Assembly (NCBI GenBank): GCA_018057825.1
Contig: JAGPCY010000001.1
Span: forward strand, 1 to 64,000
Length of the DNA stretch: 64,000 bases
Reading direction: 5' to 3'
DNA from: Kofleriaceae bacterium
GTDB taxonomy: Bacteria > Myxococcota_A > Polyangia > Haliangiales > Haliangiaceae
Part shown: positions 16,831-26,000 of the stretch, one piece after another
Layout of the letters: each line of letters opens with the position of its first letter
Numbering within the stretch: position 1 is the stretch's first letter
Program-made: the position numbers and the translations under genes
Notes under the pieces: model-generated
Seen by the model: the letters and a program-made list of their open reading frames with translations, nothing else
What the model was told of the DNA's origin: nothing
The model's database searches: none

Positions 16831-19133
16831 CGCGACCCCGACGGTACCACGGGCAGCCAGGCGTCGAGGGTCGGCCCGGCCGCCAGCGGCGCGACCTCGA
16901 GGGGGCAGCCGGCGTCGGCGCAGGCCGCGGCCAAGGCGCGGGCCGACGCTGCTACCGCCGCGAGCGCGCCCAGGTCGATCGCGTCGAGGGTGACCTGGGC
17001 GCGCAGCCCGGTCAGCGGCACCGCGGCGCGGAGCGCCAGGTAGGCGCGGGGATCGCCGACGCCGACGGCGACCCGGGCCTCGACCGCGACGCCGTGCGCC
17101 GCCAGGGCGACCGCGCCGGCGACGGTCTGGGTGTGGGCGCCGTCGACCTGGGCGGCGGTGTCGTGGCCGGCCGCGGTCGGCGCGAACAGCTTGACGCTGG
17201 CGCCGGTGACCCCGGCGCGCGCCAGCGCGGCGGCGAAGGGCGGGTAGGCGGCGCGGCGGGCGTTGGTCACCAGGCCGACCGGGCGGCGATCGGCGCCGCG
17301 GGCAGCGGCCAGGAGCTCGGGCAGGTCGTCGCGCAGGGTCGGCTCGCGGCCGGCCAGGATGATCGGGAGGTCGTCGGCGCGGGCCGCGACGATGCGGGCG
17401 ATCGCGGGCTCGCCGGCGCGGCGCTCGCCGTTGGGGCACGCCGCGCAGCCGTTGTTGCATGCGCCGTCGAGGCGGACCACCGCAGCGCGCCGCTGCCAGC
17501 CCCGGGGCGGGCCGTCGTCGCGGCGGGCCAGGGCGTCGAGCGTGGCCACCAGCTCGTCGAGCGCGCGGGCGATCGCCGCCGCGGTCGGGGCGACGTCGGC
17601 GTCGACGCCGCGCCAGGTCTGGGCGAAGGCGGCGACCGCAGCGAGCTGACTGGCCTCGGTGGCGACGCCCAGGCGGGCGCGCAGCCGCTCGGCCAGGCGC
17701 CAGGCCAGGCGGGTCCGCGGATCGAGGAAGCGCCACGGTCGCTCGTGGTGGTAGCCCTTGCCGGCGCCGGCGCCCGCCTCGTCGCTGGGCCAGGCCTCGA
17801 CCACCGCGCCGGCGGCGGCGGCGGCATGGAAGATCGGCAGGTCAGGGTAGAGGCGCAGGCGGTTGCGCCCCAGCTCGTCGAACAGCTCGCGCAGGCCGTG
17901 GGCGCGGATCACCGCGATCGAGGTCGCGAGGTCGGCGGGGGTGGTCCACGGGTTCCACAAGATCAGGCTGTGGCCGCGGGCCTCGGCGAAGGCGAAGGCC
18001 GCCGGATGAGCCGCCGCGAGGTCGCGCAGGAGCGCGATCGCGGCGAGCTGCTCGGCGACCGTGGTGCCCTTGTTGTACCGGGCCAGCTCGACGTCGGAGA
18101 AGGCCTCGAAGCCGGTCAGGTAGACCTCGACCTGGTGTCCGACCGCGGCGGCGGCGGCGATCGCGTCGTCGAGGAGGCGGCGCTCGCGGACCAGGGTGTC
18201 GACCCGGGCCGCGAACAGCCAGCGCACCGGCGGCACGCCCGCGGCGGCGGCGGCCGCGATCAGCGCCGTCAGGTAGCGCAGCGCGTGTTGATCGTCGAGG
18301 ACCAGCTCGCGGGTGGTCGGCGCCCCGGCGGTGATGTGGCGGGCCTGGCCGACCAGCGACGCGATCACCTCGGCGTCGGGGCGGCGCTCGTAGTCGCCGC
18401 CCAGGCTGCAGAACGCGCAGCCCAGGCGCGCGACCTCGGCGTCGTCGGGCCACGTCAGGTCGCGGTACAGCGGCAGCGCTCGCGGATCGGCGGCGTAGGG
18501 GCAGCCGGCGTTGCCGAACAGGGTCCGCCGCACGACCGCGGGCGCGGGCCCGAGCGCGATCGCGTCGTGCTCGAGCATCGGCGCGAGGGGGCGCCGCGGG
18601 CCGCGCTCGTCGGACAGCGCGGCGATGGCCACCGGACCCTCGGGCCCGACCACCGCGACCCCCGGCACCTGCGCAGGATCCTCGCCCGCGGCGAGGGCCG
18701 TCAGCGTGGCCGCGAAGGCGTCGGCGATCTGCCAGATCGTCACCGCGCGCCGGGTGCGGCCGCCGCGGGTCGGGCCGCGCCGCCAGCCGACGATCAGCTC
18801 GATCGCCGGGGTCGGCTCGACCGAGTCGCCGCGCACGACCAGGATCGCGCGGCGGTGGGGCGCCGCCGCGGTGAAGGCCGCGATCGGTCGGTCGTCGAAC
18901 AGCCGCTCGACCACGACGACGTCGTAGCGACCCGCCTCGAGCCAGGCGGTCAGGCGGGCGGCGATCTCCGCGTCGCGATCGCCGCCGTCGCCGACGTAGT
19001 AGACCCGCGCGATCTGCGCGTGGTGACCGGCCGCCACCGCCTCGGCGGCGAGGACTCCGGCGAAGGTGTCGGGGAAGAAGCCGTCGCTGGCCTGGCCGTA
19101 GGGCAGGACGAAGGCCAGGCGCAGCGGTGGCAC
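16827..19133 (-). CDS. dual radical SAM protein with non-canonical N-terminal cluster motif
   Basis: 768 residues from a GTG. Residues 1-190 look like a degenerate B12-binding Rossmann domain (MPPLRLAFVLPYGQ, YDVVVVERLF) without the DxHxxG cobalamin signature. Module 1 has Cys211 in GNAGCPYAADP and Cys239/Cys242 in LGCAFC, so CX27CX2C instead of CX3CX2C. It is followed by a FEAFSDVELARYNKGTTV motif like that of B12-type rSAM proteins. Module 2 has canonical spacing CNNGCAAC (about 554-561), but AGREPTL replaces the usual GGEPTL and no SPASM domain follows. A TACCAT box (19140-19145) ends six bases before the start, so the mRNA is probably leaderless. It heads the four-gene unit running down to 12749. 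Confidence 0.85.
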   Translation of the reverse strand: MPPLRLAFVLPYGQASDGFFPDTFAGVLAAEAVAAGHHAQIARVYYVGDGGDRDAEIAARLTAWLEAGRYDVVVVERLFDDRPIAAFTAAAPHRRAILVVRGDSVEPTPAIELIVGWRRGPTRGGRTRRAVTIWQIADAFAATLTALAAGEDPAQVPGVAVVGPEGPVAIAALSDERGPRRPLAPMLEHDAIALGPAPAVVRRTLFGNAGCPYAADPRALPLYRDLTWPDDAEVARLGCAFCSLGGDYERRPDAEVIASLVGQARHITAGAPTTRELVLDDQHALRYLTALIAAAAAAGVPPVRWLFAARVDTLVRERRLLDDAIAAAAAVGHQVEVYLTGFEAFSDVELARYNKGTTVAEQLAAIALLRDLAAAHPAAFAFAEARGHSLILWNPWTTPADLATSIAVIRAHGLRELFDELGRNRLRLYPDLPIFHAAAAAGAVVEAWPSDEAGAGAGKGYHHERPWRFLDPRTRLAWRLAERLRARLGVATEASQLAAVAAFAQTWRGVDADVAPTAAAIARALDELVATLDALARRDDGPPRGWQRRAAVVRLDGACNNGCAACPNGERRAGEPAIARIVAARADDLPIILAGREPTLRDDLPELLAAARGADRRPVGLVTNARRAAYPPFAAALARAGVTGASVKLFAPTAAGHDTAAQVDGAHTQTVAGAVALAAHGVAVEARVAVGVGDPRAYLALRAAVPLTGLRAQVTLDAIDLGALAAVAASARALAAACADAGCPLEVAPLAAGPTLDAWLPVVPSGSR

Positions 19134-19139
19134 GTCGCG

Positions 19140-19145
19140 ATGGTA
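19140..19145 (-). promoter_or_regulatory. -10 box of a leaderless promoter
   Basis: TACCAT on the minus strand, with exactly six bases to the GTG start at 19133. No clear -35 is seen. Confidence 0.5.
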
Positions 19146-19155
19146 CGCGACGCGG

Positions 19156-20223
19156 TCAGGCCGGCGCGCGATGATCGGCCGCGGCCACGACGTCGGCGCC
19201 GGTCAGGCGCGCCCCGCGGCGCTCGGGCGCCGCCCGGGCCACCGGGCCGGGGCCCCGCGGCGGCGGGAACCCGACCGCGTCGTCGACGGTGAGGCCGGTG
19301 GTCAGGTCACCGGCGCCGGTCACCGCCCAGGCCACACCGTCGGCGTCGACCACCTGCTGGCGGGCGGCCAGCGCGCGCCAGGCCGCCGCGAACCCGGGGA
19401 CGTCGTCGTCGAGCCAGGCCAGGACCGCCGCGGCCAAGTCGATCGTCGCCGCGCAGGTCGGTCGACACGGCACGTGGGACACCAGCGCCAGCGGCGGCGT
19501 CAGCCATAGCGCCAGCGGATCGCGCGGCGTCGGATCGTCGCCCGCCGCGGTCCACACCGAGGCGTCATCGTGGCCATCCCGGGCCAGCCAGGCCTCGACG
19601 CAACACCGCGGGTAGCCGAGGGCATCTCCCAGCGCCGCGATCGCCGCGCGATCGTGGTCGGTCGCGGCGCGCTCGACGGCGGCGTAGGCCGCGACGGCCG
19701 CCTGATCGGTGGCCGCCAGGACCGTGCGCCGTCCATCGGCCGCGACCGCTCCGATCCGCGCGCAGGTCAGGCCGTGGTCGCCGAGCCACTGGCGATCGCG
19801 CGCCTCGTCGGCGTCGGAGAAGCACTCGCGCTTGAGCAGGCGGCGCCGGCCCAGGGCCAGCGCCGCGCGCTCACCGTCGAAGGGCCACAGGTCGAGGCGA
19901 TCGCGCAGCGCCGGGCGACCCGAGCGCAGCCACGACGGCCACACCACCGGTGCCAGCCGCGCGGCCACGGTCGCGGTCAGGCCGGTCGCGCGCGCCGCGA
20001 GCGCCTGCGCCAGCGCCGCGGTCGACGTCCTGGTCGGCGTCGCCTCGGCGAACCCGCGCACCACCGCCAGCACCGCCGCGCGCAGGCTCGGCGGCAGCGG
20101 TCCGACGTGGCTGATGGCGTGGCCGCCGGCGTGGACCAAGGCCCGGCGCTGACGGTCGGGATCCGGGATCAGCTCGAGCACCGCGAACGCGTCGCCGTCG
20201 CCGAGCGTCACGCGCGCGACCAT
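19156..20223 (-). CDS. DUF483-like protein 1
   Basis: 355 residues. The central motif ALGYPRCCVEAWL (about 200) and the later VPCRPTC (about 250) match the paired-Cys signature that I associate with DUF483, a family without known function. Two further copies occur at 40800-41777 and 41800-42486. The three share little else, so the Cys motif probably marks a metal or substrate site. The N-terminal 190 residues are Ala/Arg-rich with no recognised domain. It is transcribed divergently from the SPL-like rSAM gene across 35 bp. A TACCGT box (20229-20234) lies five bases before the ATG. It ends 22 bp before the leftward rSAM operon starts. Confidence 0.65.
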   Translation of the reverse strand: MVARVTLGDGDAFAVLELIPDPDRQRRALVHAGGHAISHVGPLPPSLRAAVLAVVRGFAEATPTRTSTAALAQALAARATGLTATVAARLAPVVWPSWLRSGRPALRDRLDLWPFDGERAALALGRRRLLKRECFSDADEARDRQWLGDHGLTCARIGAVAADGRRTVLAATDQAAVAAYAAVERAATDHDRAAIAALGDALGYPRCCVEAWLARDGHDDASVWTAAGDDPTPRDPLALWLTPPLALVSHVPCRPTCAATIDLAAAVLAWLDDDVPGFAAAWRALAARQQVVDADGVAWAVTGAGDLTTGLTVDDAVGFPPPRGPGPVARAAPERRGARLTGADVVAAADHRAPA

Positions 20224-20258
20224 GGCCCACGGTAGCGCGGATCGGGCATGCTCGGGGC

Positions 20259-21416
20259 ATGTCCCTCGAGGTCGCGCCCGCGGCCGCCGATGAGGTCGCC
20301 GCGCTGCGGGCCGCGGTCCTCGGGCTGTGCGCGCCGCTGGCCCTCGGCGACGAGCTGGTGCCGGGCGCGCGCCTGATCGACGTCACGGTCGGGCTCGGCC
20401 TCGGGCTGGTGTTCGCGGTCGACGGCGAGCGCCTGATCGTCGAGGTGAGCCCCGGGCCCGGCCCGGCCGCCGCGCGCTCGGCCCAGCTCGGCTTCGCGTA
20501 CCGCGGCCGCGATCGCGCCCTCGGTCAGCGGCTGTGCGCGATCCTGGCCGCCCAGGTCGGGCCCCGCGAGGCCGGCTTCCTCGCCGAGCTGGCCGCCCTC
20601 GGCGCCGCCACCGCCGCCGCGCCGCGGGTGCGCGCGGTCGCGGTCGATCGCTTGCTCGAGCCCGGCGGGACCGCGGCGGTGCCCTTCTATACGTGCAGCC
20701 CCTACGTCGGCTGCCTGATCGGCTGCCGGTTCTGCTACGCGCAGTCGCGCCTGGGCGAGGTCCGCGCGCTCCTGGGCCGACCGCCGGCGCTGTGGGGCAC
20801 CTGGGTCGACGTCCGCGTCGACGCGCCCGCGGTCCTGGCCGCCGAGCTGCGGGCCTTGCCGCCGGCGCCGATCAAGTTCTGCCCGATCGTCAGCGACCCG
20901 TACCATGCGATCGAGGCGCGCACGCGCCTGACCCGGGCCTGCCTCGAGACCATCGCCGCGGCGCCCAGCCCACCGCCGGTCCTGGTGCTCACGCGCGCGC
21001 CGTTGATCCTGCGCGATCTCGACGTGCTGGCCGGCCTGCCGGCCTGGGTCGGGGTGTCGCTGCCGACCATCGACGACGACGTCCGCGCCCACTTCGAGCC
21101 CCGGGCCGCCACCGTCGCCGAGCGCCTGGCGATCCTGGCCGGGGCGCGGGCCGCCGGCCTGCGCACCTTCGCGGTGGTGCAGCCGATGTTGCCCGGCTCG
21201 ATCGAGCGGCTGGCTGACGCGCTGGCCGCGGTCGCGCACTCGGTCAGCCTCGACGTCTTGCGCGGCGAGGAGAGCGCCGGGCCGCTGTTCGATCGCCCCG
21301 ACGTCGCGGCCGCGCGCACCGCGGCCTGGCAGGCGGCGCAGCGCGACGCCCTGAGCGCGGCCCTCGACGCGCGCGGGGTCCCGCGCTGGATCGACGAGCT
21401 GCCGCCGGATCGCTGA
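20259..21416 (+). CDS. SPL/Rv2578c-type radical SAM protein
   Basis: 385 residues. The motif SPYVGCLIGCRFCYAQ (Cys152, 156, 159) has the PYxGCxxxCxYCYA form of the spore-photoproduct-lyase/Rv2578c group rather than of SPASM peptide maturases. IKFCPIVSDPYHAIE and RAPLILRDLDVLA are also typical of that group. An N-terminal domain of about 130 residues has no family I recognise. The reaction is unknown; relatives are only loosely linked to nucleic-acid or protein modification. No ribosome site is evident. It lies 21 bp upstream of the dual rSAM gene at 21438, and the two are divergent from DUF483-like gene 1. Confidence 0.85.
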   Translation: MSLEVAPAAADEVAALRAAVLGLCAPLALGDELVPGARLIDVTVGLGLGLVFAVDGERLIVEVSPGPGPAAARSAQLGFAYRGRDRALGQRLCAILAAQVGPREAGFLAELAALGAATAAAPRVRAVAVDRLLEPGGTAAVPFYTCSPYVGCLIGCRFCYAQSRLGEVRALLGRPPALWGTWVDVRVDAPAVLAAELRALPPAPIKFCPIVSDPYHAIEARTRLTRACLETIAAAPSPPPVLVLTRAPLILRDLDVLAGLPAWVGVSLPTIDDDVRAHFEPRAATVAERLAILAGARAAGLRTFAVVQPMLPGSIERLADALAAVAHSVSLDVLRGEESAGPLFDRPDVAAARTAAWQAAQRDALSAALDARGVPRWIDELPPDR

Positions 21417-21423
21417 TCCGCGG

Positions 21424-21429
21424 TAGGCT
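21424..21429 (+). promoter_or_regulatory. -10 box close to the 21438 start
   Basis: TAGGCT ends eight bases before the ATG at 21438, which would give a leaderless or nearly leaderless mRNA. Confidence 0.4.
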
Positions 21430-21437
21430 CGGACGCG

Positions 21438-23075
21438 ATGGCGCGCCGCGAAGGCCCGGTGACCGCTCCCGCTCGCGGCCGCGTCGGCCTGCCGGTGGTC
21501 GCCGACGGCAGCCGTCGCCATCCGCGCCTGGTCGGCGCCGGTCCTGGCCCGGGCGCGTGCAACAACGGCTGCGTCGACTGCGTGTCGCGGCTCGCGGTCG
21601 CCGACCGGACCGCCGCCGACGGCGCGGTCGCCGGTCACCACGTCGTCATCCACGATCGTGAGCCGACCCTGCGCCGCGAGCTGGCCGCCACCGTGCGCGA
21701 CCTGCGCCAGCGCGGCGCGGCCGCGATCGCTCTGGTCACCAACGGCCGGCTGCTCGGCTACCCGGCGCGGGCCCGGGCGCTGCGCGACGCCGGCCTCGAT
21801 CGCGCGATCGTCAAGCTGTTCGCGCTGACCGCCGCCGAGCACGACGCGATCGCCCGGGTCGACGGCGCCCACGCCCAGGCCCTGGCCGGCATCGCGGCGG
21901 CGCGCGCCGCCGGCCTCGACGTCGTGGTCAGCTACGTCGAGCGCGGCGTCACGATCGAGCGCGCGGCCGCTCGCGCCCAGGCCCACGCGCTGACCGAGCG
22001 CGATCCGGTGGTGCTGCCCGAGGCCGAGGTGGTCGGGCACGCCAACGAGTTTCGCTACGACGTCGTCACGCTGCGCGCCGGCGTCCACTTCGAGCACGCG
22101 TACTGGGACACCCGCGTGTTCCCGATGGTCCACGTCAACACCGGGCCGCTGTGCAACATCCGCTGCGTCTACTGCAACGTCCGCGGCGGCACCGATCAGC
22201 GCCTGTTCGACGCTGGCTACGTCGAGCAGCTCCTCGACGACGCCGCGGCCCGGATCCTCCACGGCCCCGATCGCCGCGGCGCGCCGACGATCGATCTGAT
22301 CGGCGGCGAGCCGACCATGCACCCCGAGCTGCCGCGGCTGATCGCGGCGGCCCGGGCCCGCGGCTTCGCCCGGGTCCTCATCTGCACCAACGGCGTGCGC
22401 CTGGCGCGACCCGGCTACCTCGACGAGCTGATCGCCGCCGGGCTGACCGGCGTGCGGTTGTCGTTTCACGACCACCGGGCTGAGGTCGCGGCTGGGCTGG
22501 CCGACGTCGCCGGTCTCGGCGCCACCTATCCCGAGGTCGCGGCCGCGGTCCTGGCGCGCCCCGAGCTCGACACTCACCTGTTCCGCATCCTCCTGGCCGA
22601 TACCCTCGACGCGCTGCCCGACTACCTGCGCTGGTTGGCCGCGCACAACCGCACCGGCCGCCCGATCGATCTGACCCTGGGGCTGCCGTCGATGCGCGGG
22701 CGTCTGTTCGACAACCGCCACCTGTATCCGCCGCTGGCGCGGGTCCGCCCGACGATCGCCGCGGCGATGGCGCTGGCCCACGAGCTGGGCTTCGCGCCGA
22801 CCCTGCACCACGCGCCGGCCTGCGCCTACCCCGACGACACCACCCGGGCCGCGTGTCTCCACGTCGTGACCCAGCAGGTCGACGCCGCTCGCGGCACCAC
22901 CACGGTCATGAACTTCGAAGGCGACGCGGTCCACGGCGAGGCCTGCGCGCGGTGCCCGGGGCGGACCGAGGGCTGCGCCGGCCTGCCCCGGGCCTACTTC
23001 GACGACGATCGCGCGGCCGCCGAGGCGTGGTTGACCCCGATCGCGCTGTCGCCTGGACGGCGCCAGGACCGATGA
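21438..23075 (+). CDS. tandem (two-module) radical SAM protein
   Basis: 545 residues. Module 1 has CNNGCVDC (Cys41, 45, 48) with IHDREPTL in place of GGEPTL, and appears short. Module 2 has CNIRCVYC (Cys239, 243, 246) with IGGEPTMHPELP and TNGVRL, an intact barrel. The C-terminus has CARCPGRTEGCAGLPRAYF, a variant of the auxiliary-cluster signature found through this region. Two modules in one chain suggest two successive radical steps or one catalytic and one electron-relay domain; that is inference. The stop overlaps the next start (ATGA at 23072-23075), so it is translationally coupled to the 1466-residue multidomain protein. Confidence 0.85.
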   Translation: MARREGPVTAPARGRVGLPVVADGSRRHPRLVGAGPGPGACNNGCVDCVSRLAVADRTAADGAVAGHHVVIHDREPTLRRELAATVRDLRQRGAAAIALVTNGRLLGYPARARALRDAGLDRAIVKLFALTAAEHDAIARVDGAHAQALAGIAAARAAGLDVVVSYVERGVTIERAAARAQAHALTERDPVVLPEAEVVGHANEFRYDVVTLRAGVHFEHAYWDTRVFPMVHVNTGPLCNIRCVYCNVRGGTDQRLFDAGYVEQLLDDAAARILHGPDRRGAPTIDLIGGEPTMHPELPRLIAAARARGFARVLICTNGVRLARPGYLDELIAAGLTGVRLSFHDHRAEVAAGLADVAGLGATYPEVAAAVLARPELDTHLFRILLADTLDALPDYLRWLAAHNRTGRPIDLTLGLPSMRGRLFDNRHLYPPLARVRPTIAAAMALAHELGFAPTLHHAPACAYPDDTTRAACLHVVTQQVDAARGTTTVMNFEGDAVHGEACARCPGRTEGCAGLPRAYFDDDRAAAEAWLTPIALSPGRRQDR

Positions 23076-26000
23076 TGCGGGTCGCCTTCGTCAGCCTGCA
23101 CAGCCACGGCGATCGCTCGTTTCTCGACGACAACGCCCTGGCGCTGGCCTCGGGGCGGGCCCGGCGGCGCGGTCACCCCGGCGAGCTGGTGGTGGTCGCC
23201 CTCGACGGCCGGGCCGCCGATCCGACCGAGGGCCCGGCCTTCGCGGCGCTGGTCGCGGCCCTGGCCGGCTTCGACGTCGTCGTCTACGAGCGGACCTGGA
23301 CCCGGCGCATCCCCGAGGCGCTGATGGCGGCGTGCCCGACCGCGACGTTCGTCCACTGGCGCGGCGAGCACGCCCTGGACGATCCGCCGGGCCACTATCA
23401 GGTCGAGACCCGGGCCCAGGACGCGCTCCTCGATCACCTGGCCGGCCGTCGGGCGAGCCTGCCGGTCGGCGCCGCGCGCCGCACCGCCGCGGGCTGGCAG
23501 CCCGGGCTGGGCGCGCTGCCGGTCGAGGCGCCGGCGCCGTTCGCCCCCAACCTCCACCCGATCGTCGTCAACCCCGACGCGCTGCCGGCCCAGCGCGTGT
23601 TCTCGATCGACGGCAACCCTGGCTGTCCCTACCAGGCCGACGCCCGCGCCAACCCGCGCTACGCCGGGGTCGAGCTCCCCGACGGGCTCGGCCGTGGCTG
23701 CGGCTTCTGCACGACCGGCAACCACCACGTCGCGCGGCCCCAGGCCGAGGTCCTCGAGGACGTCTTCGCGCAGCTCGCCTACGTCCGCCGCGAGGCGCCG
23801 GAGCTGACCCAGCTCGTCCTGCGCGATCAGAACCCCCTCGGCTACCTCGGCGCGTTGCTCGCGCGGTGCGCGGCCGAGGGCGTCGGCGGCTTCACGCTCC
23901 TGCTCCAGACCCGGGCCGACTGGCTCCTGGCCGGGGCCCGACGGTTCGGCGAGATCCTCGATCGCGCCGCCGCCGCGCGGATCACGATCACCCCGTTCCT
24001 CGTCGGCATCGAGAGCTTCTCCCAGGATGAGCTCGATCGCATGAACAAGGGCGTGACGGTCGCCGACAACCGCGCGCTCCTGGCCGCGCTGCGCGGCTGG
24101 GCTGAGCACCCGGCCTTCGATCTCTCCGGTGCGTCGTTCGGCTTCATCCTGTTCACGCCGTGGACGACGATGGCCGATCTGCGGGCCGCCTACGACGGCA
24201 TCGTCGCCACCGACTTCGATCGGCTGCGCGGCCGGCTCTTGACCGCGCGGGTCCGCCTGTACCCCGACACCGCGCTGTACTACCTGGCGGCGAAGGACGG
24301 CCTGCTCGCCGACGACGGCGCCAGCCCGCAGCCCGGCCGCTACGGCTACTACCCGGATCGCGCCTGGCGGTTCGCCGATCCGGTGGTCGGCCACTTCGCC
24401 GAGCTCGCGGCCGCGGTCACCGATGCCACCGACGGCCGCGACCAGCGTCGGGTCTTCCGGACCTTGCTCGACGCCTTCGCCGCCGCCCCCGAGCCGCGAG
24501 CCATCACGCCGGCGCGGATCCTGGCCGCCCTGGCCGCGCCGCCGCACGGTGACCGCGCCCGCGGCGCCGTCGCGGCCGGCGCTCGTCGCCGCACCCTCGA
24601 GCTCGAGCTAGGCGGCGGCTGCGGTCGGGCCTGCGGCGTGTGTCCGCCCGCCGGCGCCGGCGCGCCGATCGCGTCGACCCTCGCCGGCGGCGGCGCTCGC
24701 GTCGTCGTGCGCGGTGGCGGGGGCGATCGCGCGCGGGTCGTCGCCGCGGTGGCGGCGGCGCGGGCCGCTGGCGTCGACGAGATCGTGGTGGCCGGCCACG
24801 TCGAGGACCTGGCCGAGCCCGGCGCCGCCGCGGCCCTCGCGGCCGCCGGCGTCGACGCGGTCGCGCTGGTCGTCGTCAGCCAGGTCGCCAAGGTCCACGA
24901 TCGCGCGGTCGGTCGCGCCGACAGCCTGGTCGCCACCCTGGTCGCGGCGCGGGCCCTGGCGGCCGCCGGCGTCGCGATCGAACTCGAGCTACCGATCGTG
25001 CCGGCGCGGCTGCAGGACCTGGCGGCGATCGTCGTCCTGTTCGCGCGCGCGGTGCCGAGCGTGCGCGCGGTGCGCTGCTACCTGCCGCGCCATCCGATGC
25101 CAACCGCGCTGGCGCCCCCGCCGCTGGCCGATCTCGGGCCGCGCCTCGACGCCGCTCTGGCCGCCGCCGAGGCGTGTGGCACCCGCGCCACCTTCGACGT
25201 CACCGCCGCCGTCCCGCTGTGCGCGCTGGCCGGCTGGCCGCGCCTCGAGGCCGCCGCGCGCTTCGATCCACGTCGCCCGACGCGGGTCGGCGGCTGCGTG
25301 AAGCCGAGCGCGTGCGCCGGGTGCGCGGTCGCCGCGCAATGCCCTGGGCTCCCAGCGTCGTACCGCGCCGCCCACGGCGCGCGCGACGTCCGCCCGCTGG
25401 CGACTCGACCGCCCGCGCTCTACGCCCAGCGAACCACGCCGCCGCGGGTGTGGGACGAGCCGGCCCGGGCCGCGGCCCGCGCCGCGGGCCTCCTGGTGCT
25501 GCGTCCGACCGTGCACTGCAACCAGGACTGCGGGTTCTGCAGCGCCAACGAGTCGACGCCCAACGTGTGGGCCGAGCCGAGGGCGATGATGCGGGCGATC
25601 GCGCGCGCGGCCCAGCGCGGCGTCGAGCGCGTGTCGTTCTCCGGCGGCGAGCCGACCCTGGCGCGCGAGCTGCCGAGCTACGTCCGGGTCGCGCGTCGCG
25701 CCGGCATCGCCAAGGTCGAGCTGGTCACCAACGGCGTGCTGCTCGATCAGCCGCCCCGGGTCGACGCCCTGGTCGCCGCCGGCCTGACCCACGCCTTCGT
25801 GTCGCTGCACGGTCACGACGAGGCCAGCGCCAGCGCCGCGACCCGCAAGGCCGGTGACTTCGCGCGCACGATCGCGGCCATCGGTCACCTGGTCGAGCGC
25901 GGCGTGATCACCGTCGTCAACCACGTGATCCACGCCGGCAACGCGGCGCTCCTCGAGCGCTTCGTCGACACCGTGTGGGAGCGGTTCGGCGGGCGCGTCA

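Noticed and set aside
16831-17736. N-terminal extension of the 328-residue protein's open frame
   Set aside because: It lies inside the dual-rSAM gene in another frame and is Arg-rich. The GTGA overlap at 16827-16830 gives a typical coupled start.
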